A stretch of 64,000 bases of DNA from the NCBI GenBank assembly GCA_050184225.1, contig JBFXAN010000012.1, positions 1 through 64,000 of the forward strand, in the 5' to 3' direction. Shown piece by piece: positions 16,429 through 27,751 of this stretch (its first letter is position 1; each line of letters opens with the position of its first letter). The notes under the pieces are model-generated. The model was not told the origin of the DNA. It did no database searches and worked only from the letters and a program-made list of their open reading frames with translations. This stretch comes from JBFXAN01 sp050184225 (GTDB lineage Bacteria > Chloroflexota > Dehalococcoidia > CAUJGQ01). The translations under genes and the position numbers were made by a program.

Positions 16429-17883
16429 GTGCCCGCCGCCGACCACTCGCTGGGCCGGACCGTGTCCGGGCTGGCGGCGCTCGACTTCACCCGGCCGGGT
16501 CCGGCCGTGGCGCTCGCGATCGTCTATCTGCTGACGCGATTGCCCTGGATCGGTGTCGGCTATGGCTCCGACCCGGACGCGGCCCGCGTCGCGATCAGCG
16601 CCGACTGGCTCTGGCGAACCGGCGAGTTCTACCCTAGCCGCCTGCCCGGCTATCCGCTGTACGAGCTGCTGGCATCGGCGCTGTTCCCGTTCGGGCCGGT
16701 GGTGCTCAACCTCGCCACGCTGGCGATCTCCTTTGGGGGCGTGCTGATCTTCGCGACCATCCTCAAGCGGCTGCGCGTCGAGCCGAAGGGTGTGCTCACG
16801 CTCACCTTCGCCTTCGCGCCGATGATCTGGATCAACTCTTCGGTCACACTCGATTATCTCTGGGGCCTGACCTTCCTCCTCGCCGCCTACCTCGCCGTGA
16901 TCGACAAGCGGTGGCTGGTGGCTGGCGTCCTCTTCGGCATCGCGATCGGCTGTCGCCCGACCCTCGCGGCGATGGCGCTGCCCTTTTTCGTGCTGCTGTT
17001 CCGGGAGCGCCGCCTCCGGCCGATGGTCGAGTTCTTCGCTGTCGCCGGCATCGTCGGCTTGATCGCCTTCGTGCCGATCATCGTCAACTATCGCTTCGCC
17101 TTCCTCGACTTCTTTGATGTCCGCCCGACCTGGGGCAAGTTTGCCCGGACGCTCGGCGTCGAGGCGTTTGGCTTGACGACGATGCTTGGCTTCATCGTCA
17201 TCGCCCTGCTCTCCTGGCGGCGGTTCCTGCGACTGCCGGACCTGCTCCGACGAGACGCACACTTCGCCTTCGCGCTGCTGGCGGTACTGCTCGTCTTCAT
17301 GTCGTTCATCCGCCTGCCATTGGAGGAGGCCTACCTGACGCCGATGATGCCCTTCCTCATCCTGGCCGTCGTCCGTCTGTTCTCCCGGCCGGCGGTGCTC
17401 GCTTTCTGCGCGCTGCTGGTGATGGGCGGATTGGTGGACTTCCACACTGCATCGGACCAAGGCTGGACCCAGCCGGTCGCGGCCTTCACCGGGATCCGGC
17501 CACAGCCGGGCCGTGTCATCGTCGACTACGAGCTGCGCCACCACCGGCTGCGGGTCGCGGAGGGCATGCGCACGCTCGACCTGCCGCCGAACTCGGTGGT
17601 GACGGCGGGCTTCTACTATCCCATCTTCGTGGCGCAGTATCGAGACGAGCTTGAGTTGACGATGCCCGAAGGCGTCCGCCGCGACCTGATCGGGCCGCTC
17701 AGCGACCTCTCCGAGGCACGCGACGAACGCGGCGTCGTCTACATCTGGCTGATGTCCCCCGGCGACGCGCGCCGCTATCGGGCGGCGGGCTACCGCACCT
17801 ACACGATGGACCTCGATGGTTCGGACGTGCTCGTCACCTACGAGAACTATCTCCCCCAGCACGAGCGCTTCGCCGTGCGTTGA
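16429..17883 (+). CDS. Second GT-C-like polytopic membrane protein
   Basis: About 484 residues from GTG 16429, chosen because GAGGG lies nine bases upstream. Alternatives are CTG 16393 (with GAGG) and TTG 16300, which would overlap the previous gene. The loop YGSDPDAARVAISADWLW after the first membrane segment has the Asp-containing pattern of GT-C enzymes. About ten membrane helices follow, then a soluble C-terminal domain. Its arrangement parallels the upstream gene, but the sequences differ. It is probably a glycosyltransferase of envelope or exopolysaccharide synthesis. Confidence 0.75.
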   Translation: MPAADHSLGRTVSGLAALDFTRPGPAVALAIVYLLTRLPWIGVGYGSDPDAARVAISADWLWRTGEFYPSRLPGYPLYELLASALFPFGPVVLNLATLAISFGGVLIFATILKRLRVEPKGVLTLTFAFAPMIWINSSVTLDYLWGLTFLLAAYLAVIDKRWLVAGVLFGIAIGCRPTLAAMALPFFVLLFRERRLRPMVEFFAVAGIVGLIAFVPIIVNYRFAFLDFFDVRPTWGKFARTLGVEAFGLTTMLGFIVIALLSWRRFLRLPDLLRRDAHFAFALLAVLLVFMSFIRLPLEEAYLTPMMPFLILAVVRLFSRPAVLAFCALLVMGGLVDFHTASDQGWTQPVAAFTGIRPQPGRVIVDYELRHHRLRVAEGMRTLDLPPNSVVTAGFYYPIFVAQYRDELELTMPEGVRRDLIGPLSDLSEARDERGVVYIWLMSPGDARRYRAAGYRTYTMDLDGSDVLVTYENYLPQHERFAVR

Positions 17884-17920
17884 AGCGCCGGTGAGAAAGG
17901 GAGCGAACCGGGAGAAGCCG

Positions 17921-18562
17921 ATGCCGAAGGCCCGTGTCAGCCATCCGATCTTCGCGCGGATCTACGGCTGGGCCAGCCCCAAGACGGACGCGAATGGGCT
18001 GGCCGTGTACCGGCGGCGGCTGCTCGCCGGGCTCTGCGGCACGGTGATTGAAGTGGGAGCGGGTAACGGCCTGAACTTCGCCCACTACCCGCCGGAGGTA
18101 TCGCGCGTGCTCGCCGTGGAGCCGGAGCCGCACCTCCGCACCCTCGCCGAACGGGCGGCGGCTCAGGCGCCCGTCTCGGTCGAAGTGATCGACGGCGACG
18201 CCGAGCGGCTACCGATCGGTGACGCGACCTTCGACGCCGCCGTCGCCTCCCTCATGCTCTGCTCAGTCCGCGATCCGGCAAAGGCTCTGCGAGAAATGCG
18301 CCGCGTCGTTCGCCCCGGCGGTCAGTTGCGCGTCTTCGAGCACGTCCGCGCCGACACGCCCGCGCTCGGGCGCGTTCAGCGTCTCCTCGACGCCACGATC
18401 TGGCCGGCCGCCTGCGGTGGTTGCCACCTCCACCGCGACACGACGGCCGCGATCGAGCGCGCCGGGTTTACGATCGAACGGCTCGACCGAATTCACTACC
18501 CCGAGTCGGGCGTCTCATGGCCGGCGTCACCGTGCATTCTTGGGGTGGCGACGCGGCCGTAG
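17921..18562 (+). CDS. Class I SAM-dependent methyltransferase
   Basis: 213 residues from ATG 17921 (GGGAG upstream). SAM motif I is VIEVGAGNGLNFAHYP; the acidic post-I residue is in LAVEPEPHLR, motif II is DAAVASLMLCSV and motif III RRVVRPGGQLRVFEHV. This is the Methyltransf_11 / UbiE-like pattern; the substrate is unknown. It follows the two GT-C genes by 37 bases and is likely in the same transcript. It ends 26 bases from a convergent binding-protein gene. Confidence 0.85.
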   Translation: MPKARVSHPIFARIYGWASPKTDANGLAVYRRRLLAGLCGTVIEVGAGNGLNFAHYPPEVSRVLAVEPEPHLRTLAERAAAQAPVSVEVIDGDAERLPIGDATFDAAVASLMLCSVRDPAKALREMRRVVRPGGQLRVFEHVRADTPALGRVQRLLDATIWPAACGGCHLHRDTTAAIERAGFTIERLDRIHYPESGVSWPASPCILGVATRP

Positions 18563-18588
18563 ACGGCAATGCCGAGTGCGGGCGTCGG

Positions 18589-19806
18589 TCACTCGACTTC
18601 GTATTCCTCGACCGTCTCGAATCGATCGCCGCGCACCTGCTTGATCACGGCGACGACGACATCCTCCGGCACCCGCTCGCCGTTGGGGAAGAAGCGCACC
18701 TTGCCGCTCGCACCCTGGTGGTCGGTCCGGAGCACGGCCTCGCTGAGCGCCTTCCGGTCGATCTCGAGCGCGCCGTCACGGCGCTTGGCCGTGTCTTCGA
18801 CCGCCTCCAGGAGCACGACGGCGGCGTCATACGCCTGTGCGCTGAACGGTCCCGGCTCCTCGTCCCACCGCGCTCGATACGCATCGGCGAACGCGCCGAA
18901 CTTCTTCCCTTCCACCGGCCGCGCCTGCGTGACAAACGCGTCTTCGGCGGCGCCGTTGGACTCGCGGATGAAGGCGTCGACATCGATCAGCGCATCTGAC
19001 CCCATGAACGGCGCCGTGATCCCGGCATAGCGGATCTGTTGAATCAGGAACCGGCCGGCGGGCAGGAAGCCGGCATAGTAGATCAGGTCCGGCTGCGCCT
19101 CTCGGATCTGCCCGACGAGCGCAGTGAAGTCCCAGTCCGTCGCCTCGACGTACTCGTCGGCGATCAGGTGGCCGCCCCGCTGCTTCAGCGCCTCTTTGAA
19201 GGCGTCACGCTGCTGCTTGCCGTAGAAGGTACTGTCGTTGATCGCAAAGACGTGCGACGTGTCCAGTTCCTTGTCGGCGAACTTGGCGCCGCCGATCGCC
19301 GCCTCCTGGCCGTTCCAGGCGAGCCGAACGACGGTGTCCAGCACCTGCCCGGTCAGCACCGACGTCGTACACGAAGGTGTCAGCATCATCATCCGGGCAT
19401 CGTCATAGATCACCGAGGCGGGGACGCAGCCGCTGGAGCACATCGGCCCGATCACGCCGGCGACATTCGGCATCGCGCTGAACGCCTTCGCGACTGCAAC
19501 CGACTGTTCGGCCGAGCAGCCGTCATCCTTGACGATCACCTCGATCGGATGCCCCTTGACCTCCCCCACCTGCTCGACCGCCAGCCGCACACCGCGCTCG
19601 ATCCGCTCGGCATCGCCGCTGCTGTCGCCACTCAGCGCGATCGAGACACCAATCGCGAGCGGCTGCCCCGGCGGCACGACGACCGTACCGAAGTCATTGC
19701 TGTGGTCCGGTTCCCCGCAGGCGGCCGCCATCACGGCAAGGCACGCCAGCAAGAGAAGCACAGGCAACCGCCCACGGGTGATCGGTCTGGTGATCGTTGG
19801 AGACAT
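18589..19806 (-). CDS. Branched-chain amino acid-type ABC substrate-binding lipoprotein
   Basis: 405 residues from ATG 19806. A lipoprotein signal ends in the lipobox AVMAAAC|G. The mature part is a Peripla_BP_6 (LivJ-like) type I periplasmic binding protein, with LAIGVSIALSGDSSGDAERI, VAGVIGPMCSSGCVPAS and LIYYAGFLPAGRFLIQQI in the expected order. No permease or ATPase genes are adjacent, so it is an orphan receptor that must share a transporter or act as a sensor. The ligand could be an amino acid or another small polar compound. Confidence 0.87.
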   Translation of the reverse strand: MSPTITRPITRGRLPVLLLLACLAVMAAACGEPDHSNDFGTVVVPPGQPLAIGVSIALSGDSSGDAERIERGVRLAVEQVGEVKGHPIEVIVKDDGCSAEQSVAVAKAFSAMPNVAGVIGPMCSSGCVPASVIYDDARMMMLTPSCTTSVLTGQVLDTVVRLAWNGQEAAIGGAKFADKELDTSHVFAINDSTFYGKQQRDAFKEALKQRGGHLIADEYVEATDWDFTALVGQIREAQPDLIYYAGFLPAGRFLIQQIRYAGITAPFMGSDALIDVDAFIRESNGAAEDAFVTQARPVEGKKFGAFADAYRARWDEEPGPFSAQAYDAAVVLLEAVEDTAKRRDGALEIDRKALSEAVLRTDHQGASGKVRFFPNGERVPEDVVVAVIKQVRGDRFETVEEYEVE

Positions 19807-19902
19807 CACCAACTATCGTACCCAGCACCCGCGCCTTTGGTCTTGGCAAGTGGGATTGCTTCGAAAACTGAAAGCGCCGTACCTCAAGGAGACGCGTCGC
19901 CG

Positions 19903-19945
19903 ATAGCGGGAATCCGCTATTCACCACCCAGGATAGTAGGTGGTG
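19903..19945. promoter_or_regulatory. Two adjacent inverted repeats upstream of the binding-lipoprotein gene
   Basis: ATAGCGG (19903-19909) pairs with CCGCTAT (19914-19920) across a 4-base loop. CACCACC (19922-19928) pairs with GGTGGTG (19939-19945) across 10 bases. They lie 97-139 bases before the minus-strand start at 19806 and after the stop of the upstream SRAP gene, so they may be its terminator or an operator. Confidence 0.45.
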
Positions 19946-19991
19946 TCACAGAGTCAACGTGGGGTGATGAATCGGAGGTATGAAGCACGAG

Positions 19992-20684
19992 CTACGCTTC
20001 AACCGGTGCGATCAACTCCGGGCCATCGTTGCGGACGTTGTTGACCAGGGGCGCAACCGGGCGGACGGTGAGGCGATCGTCGGGGAGCGGGACGAGAAGA
20101 GACTGGGCGGCGTGGCCGTCGCGGAAGTCGGGGTCCAGCCATTGAAGGAGCGCGTCGCCTTCGAGGATGACCGGCATCCGGTTGTGGTACTGCGCCATCA
20201 ACTCGTTGGGCGGACAGGTGATCACCGTGTGCGACGTGACCAGTTCGCCGGTGTCCGGATCGGTCCACTCGGTCCAGAGACCGGCAAGGGCGATCGGTCC
20301 GCCACCGGCACGGTGAATATAGAGCGGTTGCTTACCCTTCCCCACCTTCTGCCACTCATAGAAACCGGAAGCGGGAATGATGCAGCGCCGGCCGCCGACG
20401 AGTGTGCGGAAGGCGGACCGCTCCAGCAACGTCTCGCTGCGGGCATTGAAGGTCTTGGAGGCGATCGAACGATCTCTCGCCCAAACGGGGATCAGCCCCC
20501 AGCGCGAAGCGGCCAGCTCCTGCACGTTATCGGCCGGCCGGAGGATCACGTCTTCCTGGGTTGGGGCGATGTTGTAATGACCGGTCCACGTGCCGAGGTC
20601 AACCCGCACCCGCGTCTCGGCAAATTCGGGGAACCCATACGCCTGGGCAAAGTCGTCACGCTCACGGGCAATGCGACCGCACAT
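19992..20684 (-). CDS. yedK: SRAP-domain abasic-site protein (YedK/HMCES family)
   Basis: 230 residues from ATG 20684, giving MCGRIARERD so that Cys2 becomes the N-terminal nucleophile after Met removal. The longer frame to 20813 would bury Cys2 and is rejected. Other conserved residues are Asn in TFNARSETL, Glu in PASGFYEWQ and His in QYHNRMPVIL. Family members form a thiazolidine cross-link with abasic sites in single-stranded DNA and protect them. It stands alone and is divergent from the glycosyltransferase gene. Confidence 0.92.
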   Translation of the reverse strand: MCGRIARERDDFAQAYGFPEFAETRVRVDLGTWTGHYNIAPTQEDVILRPADNVQELAASRWGLIPVWARDRSIASKTFNARSETLLERSAFRTLVGGRRCIIPASGFYEWQKVGKGKQPLYIHRAGGGPIALAGLWTEWTDPDTGELVTSHTVITCPPNELMAQYHNRMPVILEGDALLQWLDPDFRDGHAAQSLLVPLPDDRLTVRPVAPLVNNVRNDGPELIAPVEA

Positions 20685-20845
20685 AGCAATAGTATACTCG
20701 CAATCATACGGTGCCGTCCTCGTGATAAGCCCTACCGAACCACCAGTCTGCGGACGCTTGACCCCTGACCCCGAGGCTGCCAGCCTTGTCCCACGGCTCG
20801 GCCCGCGCCCCACCCGCGCGACTTCGGCACGGTAAACGGAGATTG

Positions 20846-22030
20846 ATGAAGATCGCCCTCGTCTCTGCCTATGACATCGCCGTTCCCGGTGGAGTCAACG
20901 CGCACGTCACCCACCTGGCCGAAGGTTTTCGTCTGCGTGGGCACTCCGTCCGCATCATTGCCCCGGGGCCGCGCGCGCTCCGCGTTCCGGGGACGATCAC
21001 ACTCGGCCGCGCGTTCCCGTTCCCGTCGGGTGGCTCGCTGGCGCGGGTGACGATCTCGCCGTGGCTCGTCTTCCATGTGAAACGGCTGCTCGCCCGCGAG
21101 CGCTTCGATGTTGTCCATGTCCACGAGCCGTTGATCTCGATGCTGACATTACTGTTCCTCCGCTACTCAGAGGCGCTCACGGTCGGTACCTTTCACGCCG
21201 CGCGTGAGGGAGGGCGTAGCCGAGGCTATGCGCTGACCGCCCCCCTGCTGCGGCCCTGGGCGAAGTATCTCGATGGGCGAATTGCCGTATCCACTGCTGC
21301 CGCCCGCCTCGCCTCCCGCTACTTCCCCGGCCGCTACGAGATCATTCCCAACGGCGTCGATGTCGAACGCTTCGCGACGCCGGTTCCCCGCCCAGCCACC
21401 CCTGTCGGCGAGCAGCAGCCGTACATTCTGTTCGTCGGCCGGCTTGAAGAGCGGAAAGGACTGCCCACCCTGATCGAGGCGTTCGCGCTGCTCAAACGCA
21501 ACCACCCCACCCTGCGGTTGGTGGTCGTCGGCGACGGCGGCCGGCGCGCCGGCTACGAGCAATGGGTCAAGGACCATGGTCTGGGCGATGTCCACTTCGC
21601 CGGCCGGGCATCGGCGTCGGATCTGGCCGGCTACTATCAGCACGCCGCGGTCTATTGCGCGCCGAATACGGGGAACGAGTCGTTCGGCATCGTGCTCTTG
21701 GAGGCGATGGCGGCCGGTTGTCCGGTGGTCGCGACCGATATCGAGGGTTTCGCCTCGGTGATCACGGATGGCGACGATGGGCTGCTCGTTCCGCCTCGAA
21801 ATCCAGGGGCCATGGCAGACGCACTGGCACGCGTGCTCGACGATCCGGTCGTCGCCCAGCGGCTGATCACCAACGGCCGGAGATGCGTCGTGCAGTACGA
21901 CTGGCCGGCCGTCACCGAGCGGGTACTCACCTACTACCGCTGTTTACTGGGGGAGAACCACACCACTCGCATCTCCACTGCGAGCGGTGATGTGGCACAA
22001 GCCGGCTTCGGTGACGGCGGTCAGGGATGA
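20846..22030 (+). CDS. GT4-family glycosyltransferase (PimB-like)
   Basis: 394 residues from ATG 20846 (GGAG upstream). The N-terminal GT-B half starts MKIALVSAYDIAVPGGVNAH with the Gly-rich loop, and the C-terminal half has ILFVGRLEERKGLPTLIEAF and the NESFGIVLLEAMAAGCPVVA donor-binding motif with the EX7E pair. The closest types are phosphatidylinositol mannosyltransferases and other GDP-Man or UDP-sugar-dependent retaining enzymes of the envelope. The substrate is inferred only at family level. Confidence 0.87.
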   Translation: MKIALVSAYDIAVPGGVNAHVTHLAEGFRLRGHSVRIIAPGPRALRVPGTITLGRAFPFPSGGSLARVTISPWLVFHVKRLLARERFDVVHVHEPLISMLTLLFLRYSEALTVGTFHAAREGGRSRGYALTAPLLRPWAKYLDGRIAVSTAAARLASRYFPGRYEIIPNGVDVERFATPVPRPATPVGEQQPYILFVGRLEERKGLPTLIEAFALLKRNHPTLRLVVVGDGGRRAGYEQWVKDHGLGDVHFAGRASASDLAGYYQHAAVYCAPNTGNESFGIVLLEAMAAGCPVVATDIEGFASVITDGDDGLLVPPRNPGAMADALARVLDDPVVAQRLITNGRRCVVQYDWPAVTERVLTYYRCLLGENHTTRISTASGDVAQAGFGDGGQG

Positions 22031-22237
22031 CGGCGGACTGCGGTCGAAACGGCAGCGTGCCGATCGTGTGGGGCATTGCCCAACATCGCGAATCTATGTT
22101 TGACATAACATGTCGAGTCATGCGTCTCAGAAAACCAATATAGTTGCGCTAATTGTGTACTAACTGACGCACCCGCCATCGTCGTATCAGCCAGGAAATG
22201 CCGCGGATCGGACCGGCGTGCGTCCGGTGGTGCGGCG

Positions 22238-25200
22238 ATGAGGGAGGATATGAAGGAACGAGACTCCTGCGTATCATCTAACCCGGAAGCCCCATCAGAG
22301 CTGATGATCGGTCTCGATGTCGGCTCGACGACCGTCAAAGCCGTGGTCATCGACCCGGCTACCGACGCCATCCTCTGGAAAGATTACCAACGTCACGAAA
22401 CTCGCCAGCCGGAGAAGGTGCTCGAGTTCCTCCGGCGCATCGAGGAGGAGTTCCCGCTCCCCGCCGATCGCTTCCGCGTCTTCATCACCGGCAGCGGCGG
22501 CGGCGCCATCGCCGACTACATTGGCGCCCGCTTCGTCCAAGAGGTCAACGCCGTCTCGCTCGCCGTCGAGCAGTCCTACCCGGACGCCGGTTCGGTGATC
22601 GAGCTCGGCGGTCAGGACGCCAAGATCATTATCTGGATCGAGGATCCGGTCACCGGTATCAAGCGCAAGCTGCCGAGCATGAATGACAAGTGCGCGGGCG
22701 GCACCGGCGCCGTGATCGATAAGATCAACGCGAAGCTCGGACTGAGCGGGCCGGAGTTGAAGGGCCTGCCCTACGAGGGCGTCAAGCTCCACCCGGTCGC
22801 CGGCAAGTGCGGCGTCTTCGCCGAAACCGACATCAACGGCCTCCAGAAGCAGGGCGTCCCCGCCAACGAGCTGATCGCCTCGCTCTTCGAGGCGCTTGTC
22901 CAGCAGAACTTGAGTGTCCTCACCCGCGGCAACACGCTCCGACCGACGGTGCTGCTGCTCGGCGGTCCCAACACCTTCCTGCCGGCGCTGCAGGACGCCT
23001 GGCGCCACCACATCCCAAACATCTGGGAGGAGCGCGGTGTCGCCCTGCCGGAGGGGGTCGATCCGAAGTCGTTGATCATCGTCCCCGAAAACGCGGAGTA
23101 CTTTGCCGCGGTCGGCTCCGTCCTCTTCGGGAAGGAAGAGGACGCCCACATCGGCCGCTACACGGGTACGGCGGCGCTCGTGGACTACGCCGAGCACGGC
23201 CGCAAGAAGATGCGCGAGGCGTCCGGATCGCCCGGCCTGCTCAAATCGCCGGACGAACTGGAAGACTTCGCCGCGAACTACACCGTACCGACGTTCGAGC
23301 CGGTGACCTTCACCCCCGGCCAGGTGGTCGAAGCCTACGCCGGCATCGACGGCGGCTCGACCTCGACCAAGGCCGTGCTGATGGACGCGGACGGCACGCT
23401 CCTGGTGAAGGCATACCAGCTCTCCCAGGGCAACCCGATCGAGGACACACGGGCGATCCTCGCCGCACTGCGCGAGCAGGTGGAGTCCCAGGGCGCCACG
23501 CTCGAGATCAAGGGAATGGGCACCACCGGCTACGCCAAGGACATGCTCAAGGACACGATCGGCGCCGATGTCGCCATCGTCGAAACCGTCGCCCACACCC
23601 AGTCCGCCCTCCACTACTATAAGGATGTCGACGTGATTGTCGATGTCGGCGGGCAGGACATCAAGGTGATCATCCTCCACGACGGCAAGGTGAAGGACTT
23701 CCGCCTGAACACACAGTGCTCGGCGGGCAATGGCTATTTCCTTCAGTCCACCGCGTCGCGGTTCGGCTTCAAGGTCGCGGACTACGCCGACGCCGCCTTC
23801 GGCGCGCAGCGGGTGCCGATCTTCAGCTACGGTTGCGCCGTCTTCATGGAGTCGGACATCGTCAACTTCCAGCAGCTCGGCTGGAGCCGCGAGGAGGTGA
23901 TGGGCGGGCTGGCGGCGGTGCTGCCCAAGAACATCTGGCTCTACGTCGTCCAGGAACCGAACCTGGGCAAGCTCGGCCACCGCTTCGTCCTCCAGGGCGG
24001 CACCCAGCACAACCTCGCCGCCGTCAAGTCGCAGGTCGACTTCATCAAGGCGAAGGTGCCGGGCGTCGAGGTCTTCGTCCACAAGCACTGCGGCGAGTCC
24101 GGCGCGATCGGCGCCGCGCTCGAAGCGATCCGCGTCGTGCGCGAGCGGGAGTCGAGCTTCATCGGCTTCCAGGCGGCGGAGGCGATCGAGTACACCTCGC
24201 AGCGGGACGAGTCGACGCGCTGCTACTTCTGCAAGAACAAGTGTCTGCGCACCTTCATCGACACGAAGACGCCGCAGGGCGACGAGCGCCGCTTCATCAT
24301 CGCCACCTGCGAGAAGGGGGCAGTCGAGGCGCTCGACGATATGAAGGTGATCAAGGCGAAGATCGAGGAGATCAAGAAGGCCAACCCGAACTTCGTCGAG
24401 ATCGCCGCCAACGACGCCTTCAAGCCGCAGAACGCCGAGCGCGCCCCGGCCCCGCCGCTGCCGCTCTCCGTCCGCCTCAACCCCAGGCGGCGGAAGCAGT
24501 GGGAGGTGGACCGGCAGACCTGGGAGGAGCGGCGGTCGAAGATGGTGGTCGGCATGCCCCGCGTGCTGAACGCCTACACCTACTCGCCCTTCTTCACCGC
24601 CTACTTCGAGAGCATCGGCATCCCCTGGCGGCAGATCATCTTCTCGCCGGAGACGGATGAAGCGATGTGGAAGGAAGGCAGCCGCCGTGGCTCGATCGAC
24701 CAGTGCTTCCCCAGCAAGGTGGCGCTGGCGCATGTCCACTGGCTGCTCACCGGCGCCAAGCAGAAGCCGGACATCATCTTCTTCCCATCCTTCGCGACCT
24801 TGAAGTCGGAACTGGAACACGCGCTCGATTCCTGCGCCTGCCCGACCGTCGCCGCGACGCCGGCAGTGACGAAGGCAGCCTTCACCAAGGAAGACGACGC
24901 CTTCGTTGCCGCCGGCTGCACCTACCACGATCCCGTGCTCAACATGGCCGAGCCGGAGTTGTTCGAGAAACAGATGCTCGAATGGGCGGCGCCGCTCTTC
25001 GGCGTGAGCCGCGAAGAGAACGCCTTCGCGATCGAGCAGGGCTACAAGGCGTTCGACCGCTTCAAGAACGGCATGCGCGTCAAGGCGCGGGAAGTGCTCG
25101 ACCAGCTGGAGCGGGAGAACCGCGTCGGCGTGGTCATGCTCGGCCGGCCGTACCACAACGACCCCGGCCTCAACCACGAGATCGTCGAGGCGATTCAGAA

Positions 25201-26119
25201 GATCGGCTTCCCGATCTTCTCGATCGACTCGCTGCCGGTGGACGACGACATCCTCGAACGGCTCTTCGGCGAAGAGGTCGCCCGCGGCGATATCCGCAGC
25301 CCGATGGATATCACCGACGTCTGGAAGAACGCCTACTCGGAGAACTCCAGCCGCAAGGCGTGGGGAGCCAAGTACGTCGCCCGCCACCCGAACCTGGTGG
25401 CGCTCGATCTCTCCAGCTTCAAGTGCGGCCACGACGCGCCGATGTACAGCATGATCGAGGAGATCGTCGAGACATCGGGCACGCCCTATTTCACCTTCCA
25501 TGACATCGACGAGAACAAGCCGGCCGGGTCAATCAAGATTCGAGTCGAGACAATCTCGTACTTTCTGGGACGCTACCAGGACGACCTGCGCGACAAGGCA
25601 AAGATGGAGGAGCGCATCCGGGAGGCCGTGCGCGCCTACGAGGAAGCGCTTCGCCGGGGCGAGACGCCGCCGGAGATCGATCTCAGCGCTTCAGAGCCGC
25701 GCAAGGGCATCGTCATCCCGCTCGGCATCGCGTTGAGCAGCAACGCCGGCAAGGTCGGCGGTAGCTGCGGCAGTGGCGGCTGTGGCACCGGCCACGACGA
25801 CGAGGGCGATGCCTGCGGGACGGGCGACTGTGGCAGCGGTTGCGGCTCGGGCTGCGGCACGTCGCCGGTAAGCAGCTTCGGGATCGGCGACGATCTGCTG
25901 CTGCCGGTGCTGAACAACCTGGCAGCGCCGGCATCGGGAGGCGGGTGCGGGAGCGGCTGCGGTTCGGGCTGTGGTTCCGGCTGCGGCACATCACCCCTCA
26001 TGACCCCGATCGGGATCGAGAGCGATCTGCTGCTTCCGGTGCTCAACGGCGCCCCGGTTGCGGCCGGCGTCGTACCGGACAAGGAAGACGTGTACGTGCC
26101 TTTGCCGGTGCTGAATTAG
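22238..26119 (+). CDS. Fused 2-hydroxyacyl-CoA dehydratase activase (double BcrA/BadF domains plus DUF2229) with Cys/Gly tail
   Basis: 1293 residues. Two ASKHA-fold activase domains occur in tandem: the first has IGLDVGSTTVKAVVID, ELGGQDAKI and NDKCAGGTGAVID; the second has GIDGGSTSTKAVLMD, DVGGQDIKVI and NTQCSAGNGYFLQ. Each has the Cys that ligates the bridging [4Fe-4S] cluster. A CYFCKNKC motif follows at about residue 665, then a DUF2229/HgdB-like region (about 770-1150). The last 120 residues are Gly/Cys-rich (ten Cys, CGSGCGSGCG type) and repeat LLLPVLN-like motifs. Such activases use ATP to inject a high-energy electron into a dehydratase. The partner is probably the next gene. Alternative starts exist at 22250. 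Confidence 0.88.
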   Translation: MREDMKERDSCVSSNPEAPSELMIGLDVGSTTVKAVVIDPATDAILWKDYQRHETRQPEKVLEFLRRIEEEFPLPADRFRVFITGSGGGAIADYIGARFVQEVNAVSLAVEQSYPDAGSVIELGGQDAKIIIWIEDPVTGIKRKLPSMNDKCAGGTGAVIDKINAKLGLSGPELKGLPYEGVKLHPVAGKCGVFAETDINGLQKQGVPANELIASLFEALVQQNLSVLTRGNTLRPTVLLLGGPNTFLPALQDAWRHHIPNIWEERGVALPEGVDPKSLIIVPENAEYFAAVGSVLFGKEEDAHIGRYTGTAALVDYAEHGRKKMREASGSPGLLKSPDELEDFAANYTVPTFEPVTFTPGQVVEAYAGIDGGSTSTKAVLMDADGTLLVKAYQLSQGNPIEDTRAILAALREQVESQGATLEIKGMGTTGYAKDMLKDTIGADVAIVETVAHTQSALHYYKDVDVIVDVGGQDIKVIILHDGKVKDFRLNTQCSAGNGYFLQSTASRFGFKVADYADAAFGAQRVPIFSYGCAVFMESDIVNFQQLGWSREEVMGGLAAVLPKNIWLYVVQEPNLGKLGHRFVLQGGTQHNLAAVKSQVDFIKAKVPGVEVFVHKHCGESGAIGAALEAIRVVRERESSFIGFQAAEAIEYTSQRDESTRCYFCKNKCLRTFIDTKTPQGDERRFIIATCEKGAVEALDDMKVIKAKIEEIKKANPNFVEIAANDAFKPQNAERAPAPPLPLSVRLNPRRRKQWEVDRQTWEERRSKMVVGMPRVLNAYTYSPFFTAYFESIGIPWRQIIFSPETDEAMWKEGSRRGSIDQCFPSKVALAHVHWLLTGAKQKPDIIFFPSFATLKSELEHALDSCACPTVAATPAVTKAAFTKEDDAFVAAGCTYHDPVLNMAEPELFEKQMLEWAAPLFGVSREENAFAIEQGYKAFDRFKNGMRVKAREVLDQLERENRVGVVMLGRPYHNDPGLNHEIVEAIQKIGFPIFSIDSLPVDDDILERLFGEEVARGDIRSPMDITDVWKNAYSENSSRKAWGAKYVARHPNLVALDLSSFKCGHDAPMYSMIEEIVETSGTPYFTFHDIDENKPAGSIKIRVETISYFLGRYQDDLRDKAKMEERIREAVRAYEEALRRGETPPEIDLSASEPRKGIVIPLGIALSSNAGKVGGSCGSGGCGTGHDDEGDACGTGDCGSGCGSGCGTSPVSSFGIGDDLLLPVLNNLAAPASGGGCGSGCGSGCGSGCGTSPLMTPIGIESDLLLPVLNGAPVAAGVVPDKEDVYVPLPVLN
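25747..26116 (+). repeat. Cys/Gly-rich coding repeats with LLLPVLN motifs
   Basis: Inside the activase gene, two Gly-Ser-Cys blocks (25762-25869 and 25942-26001) are each followed by a similar segment ending in DLLLPVLN, and a third VPLPVLN ends the protein. The tandem layout suggests internal duplication. A metal-binding or cluster-donating tail is an inference. Confidence 0.75.
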
Positions 26120-26167
26120 CCGGCAGGCGGATCGGTTTGGGAGTCACCCAGCACAAAGGGGACGGTT

Positions 26168-27751
<1,584 letters not shown>

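Noticed and set aside
16276..17862. 528-codon minus-strand frame opposite the second GT-C gene
   Set aside because: Charged low-complexity shadow; the plus-strand frame has clear membrane helices.
21064..21090. TTCCATGTGAAAC resembling half of a parS site
   Set aside because: It encodes FHVKR inside the glycosyltransferase gene and departs from the parS consensus at several bases.
22295..25501. Long minus-strand frame (about 1068 codons) opposite the activase
   Set aside because: Composition is Arg/Leu/Asp-rich shadow of the high-GC plus-strand gene, with no recognisable domains.
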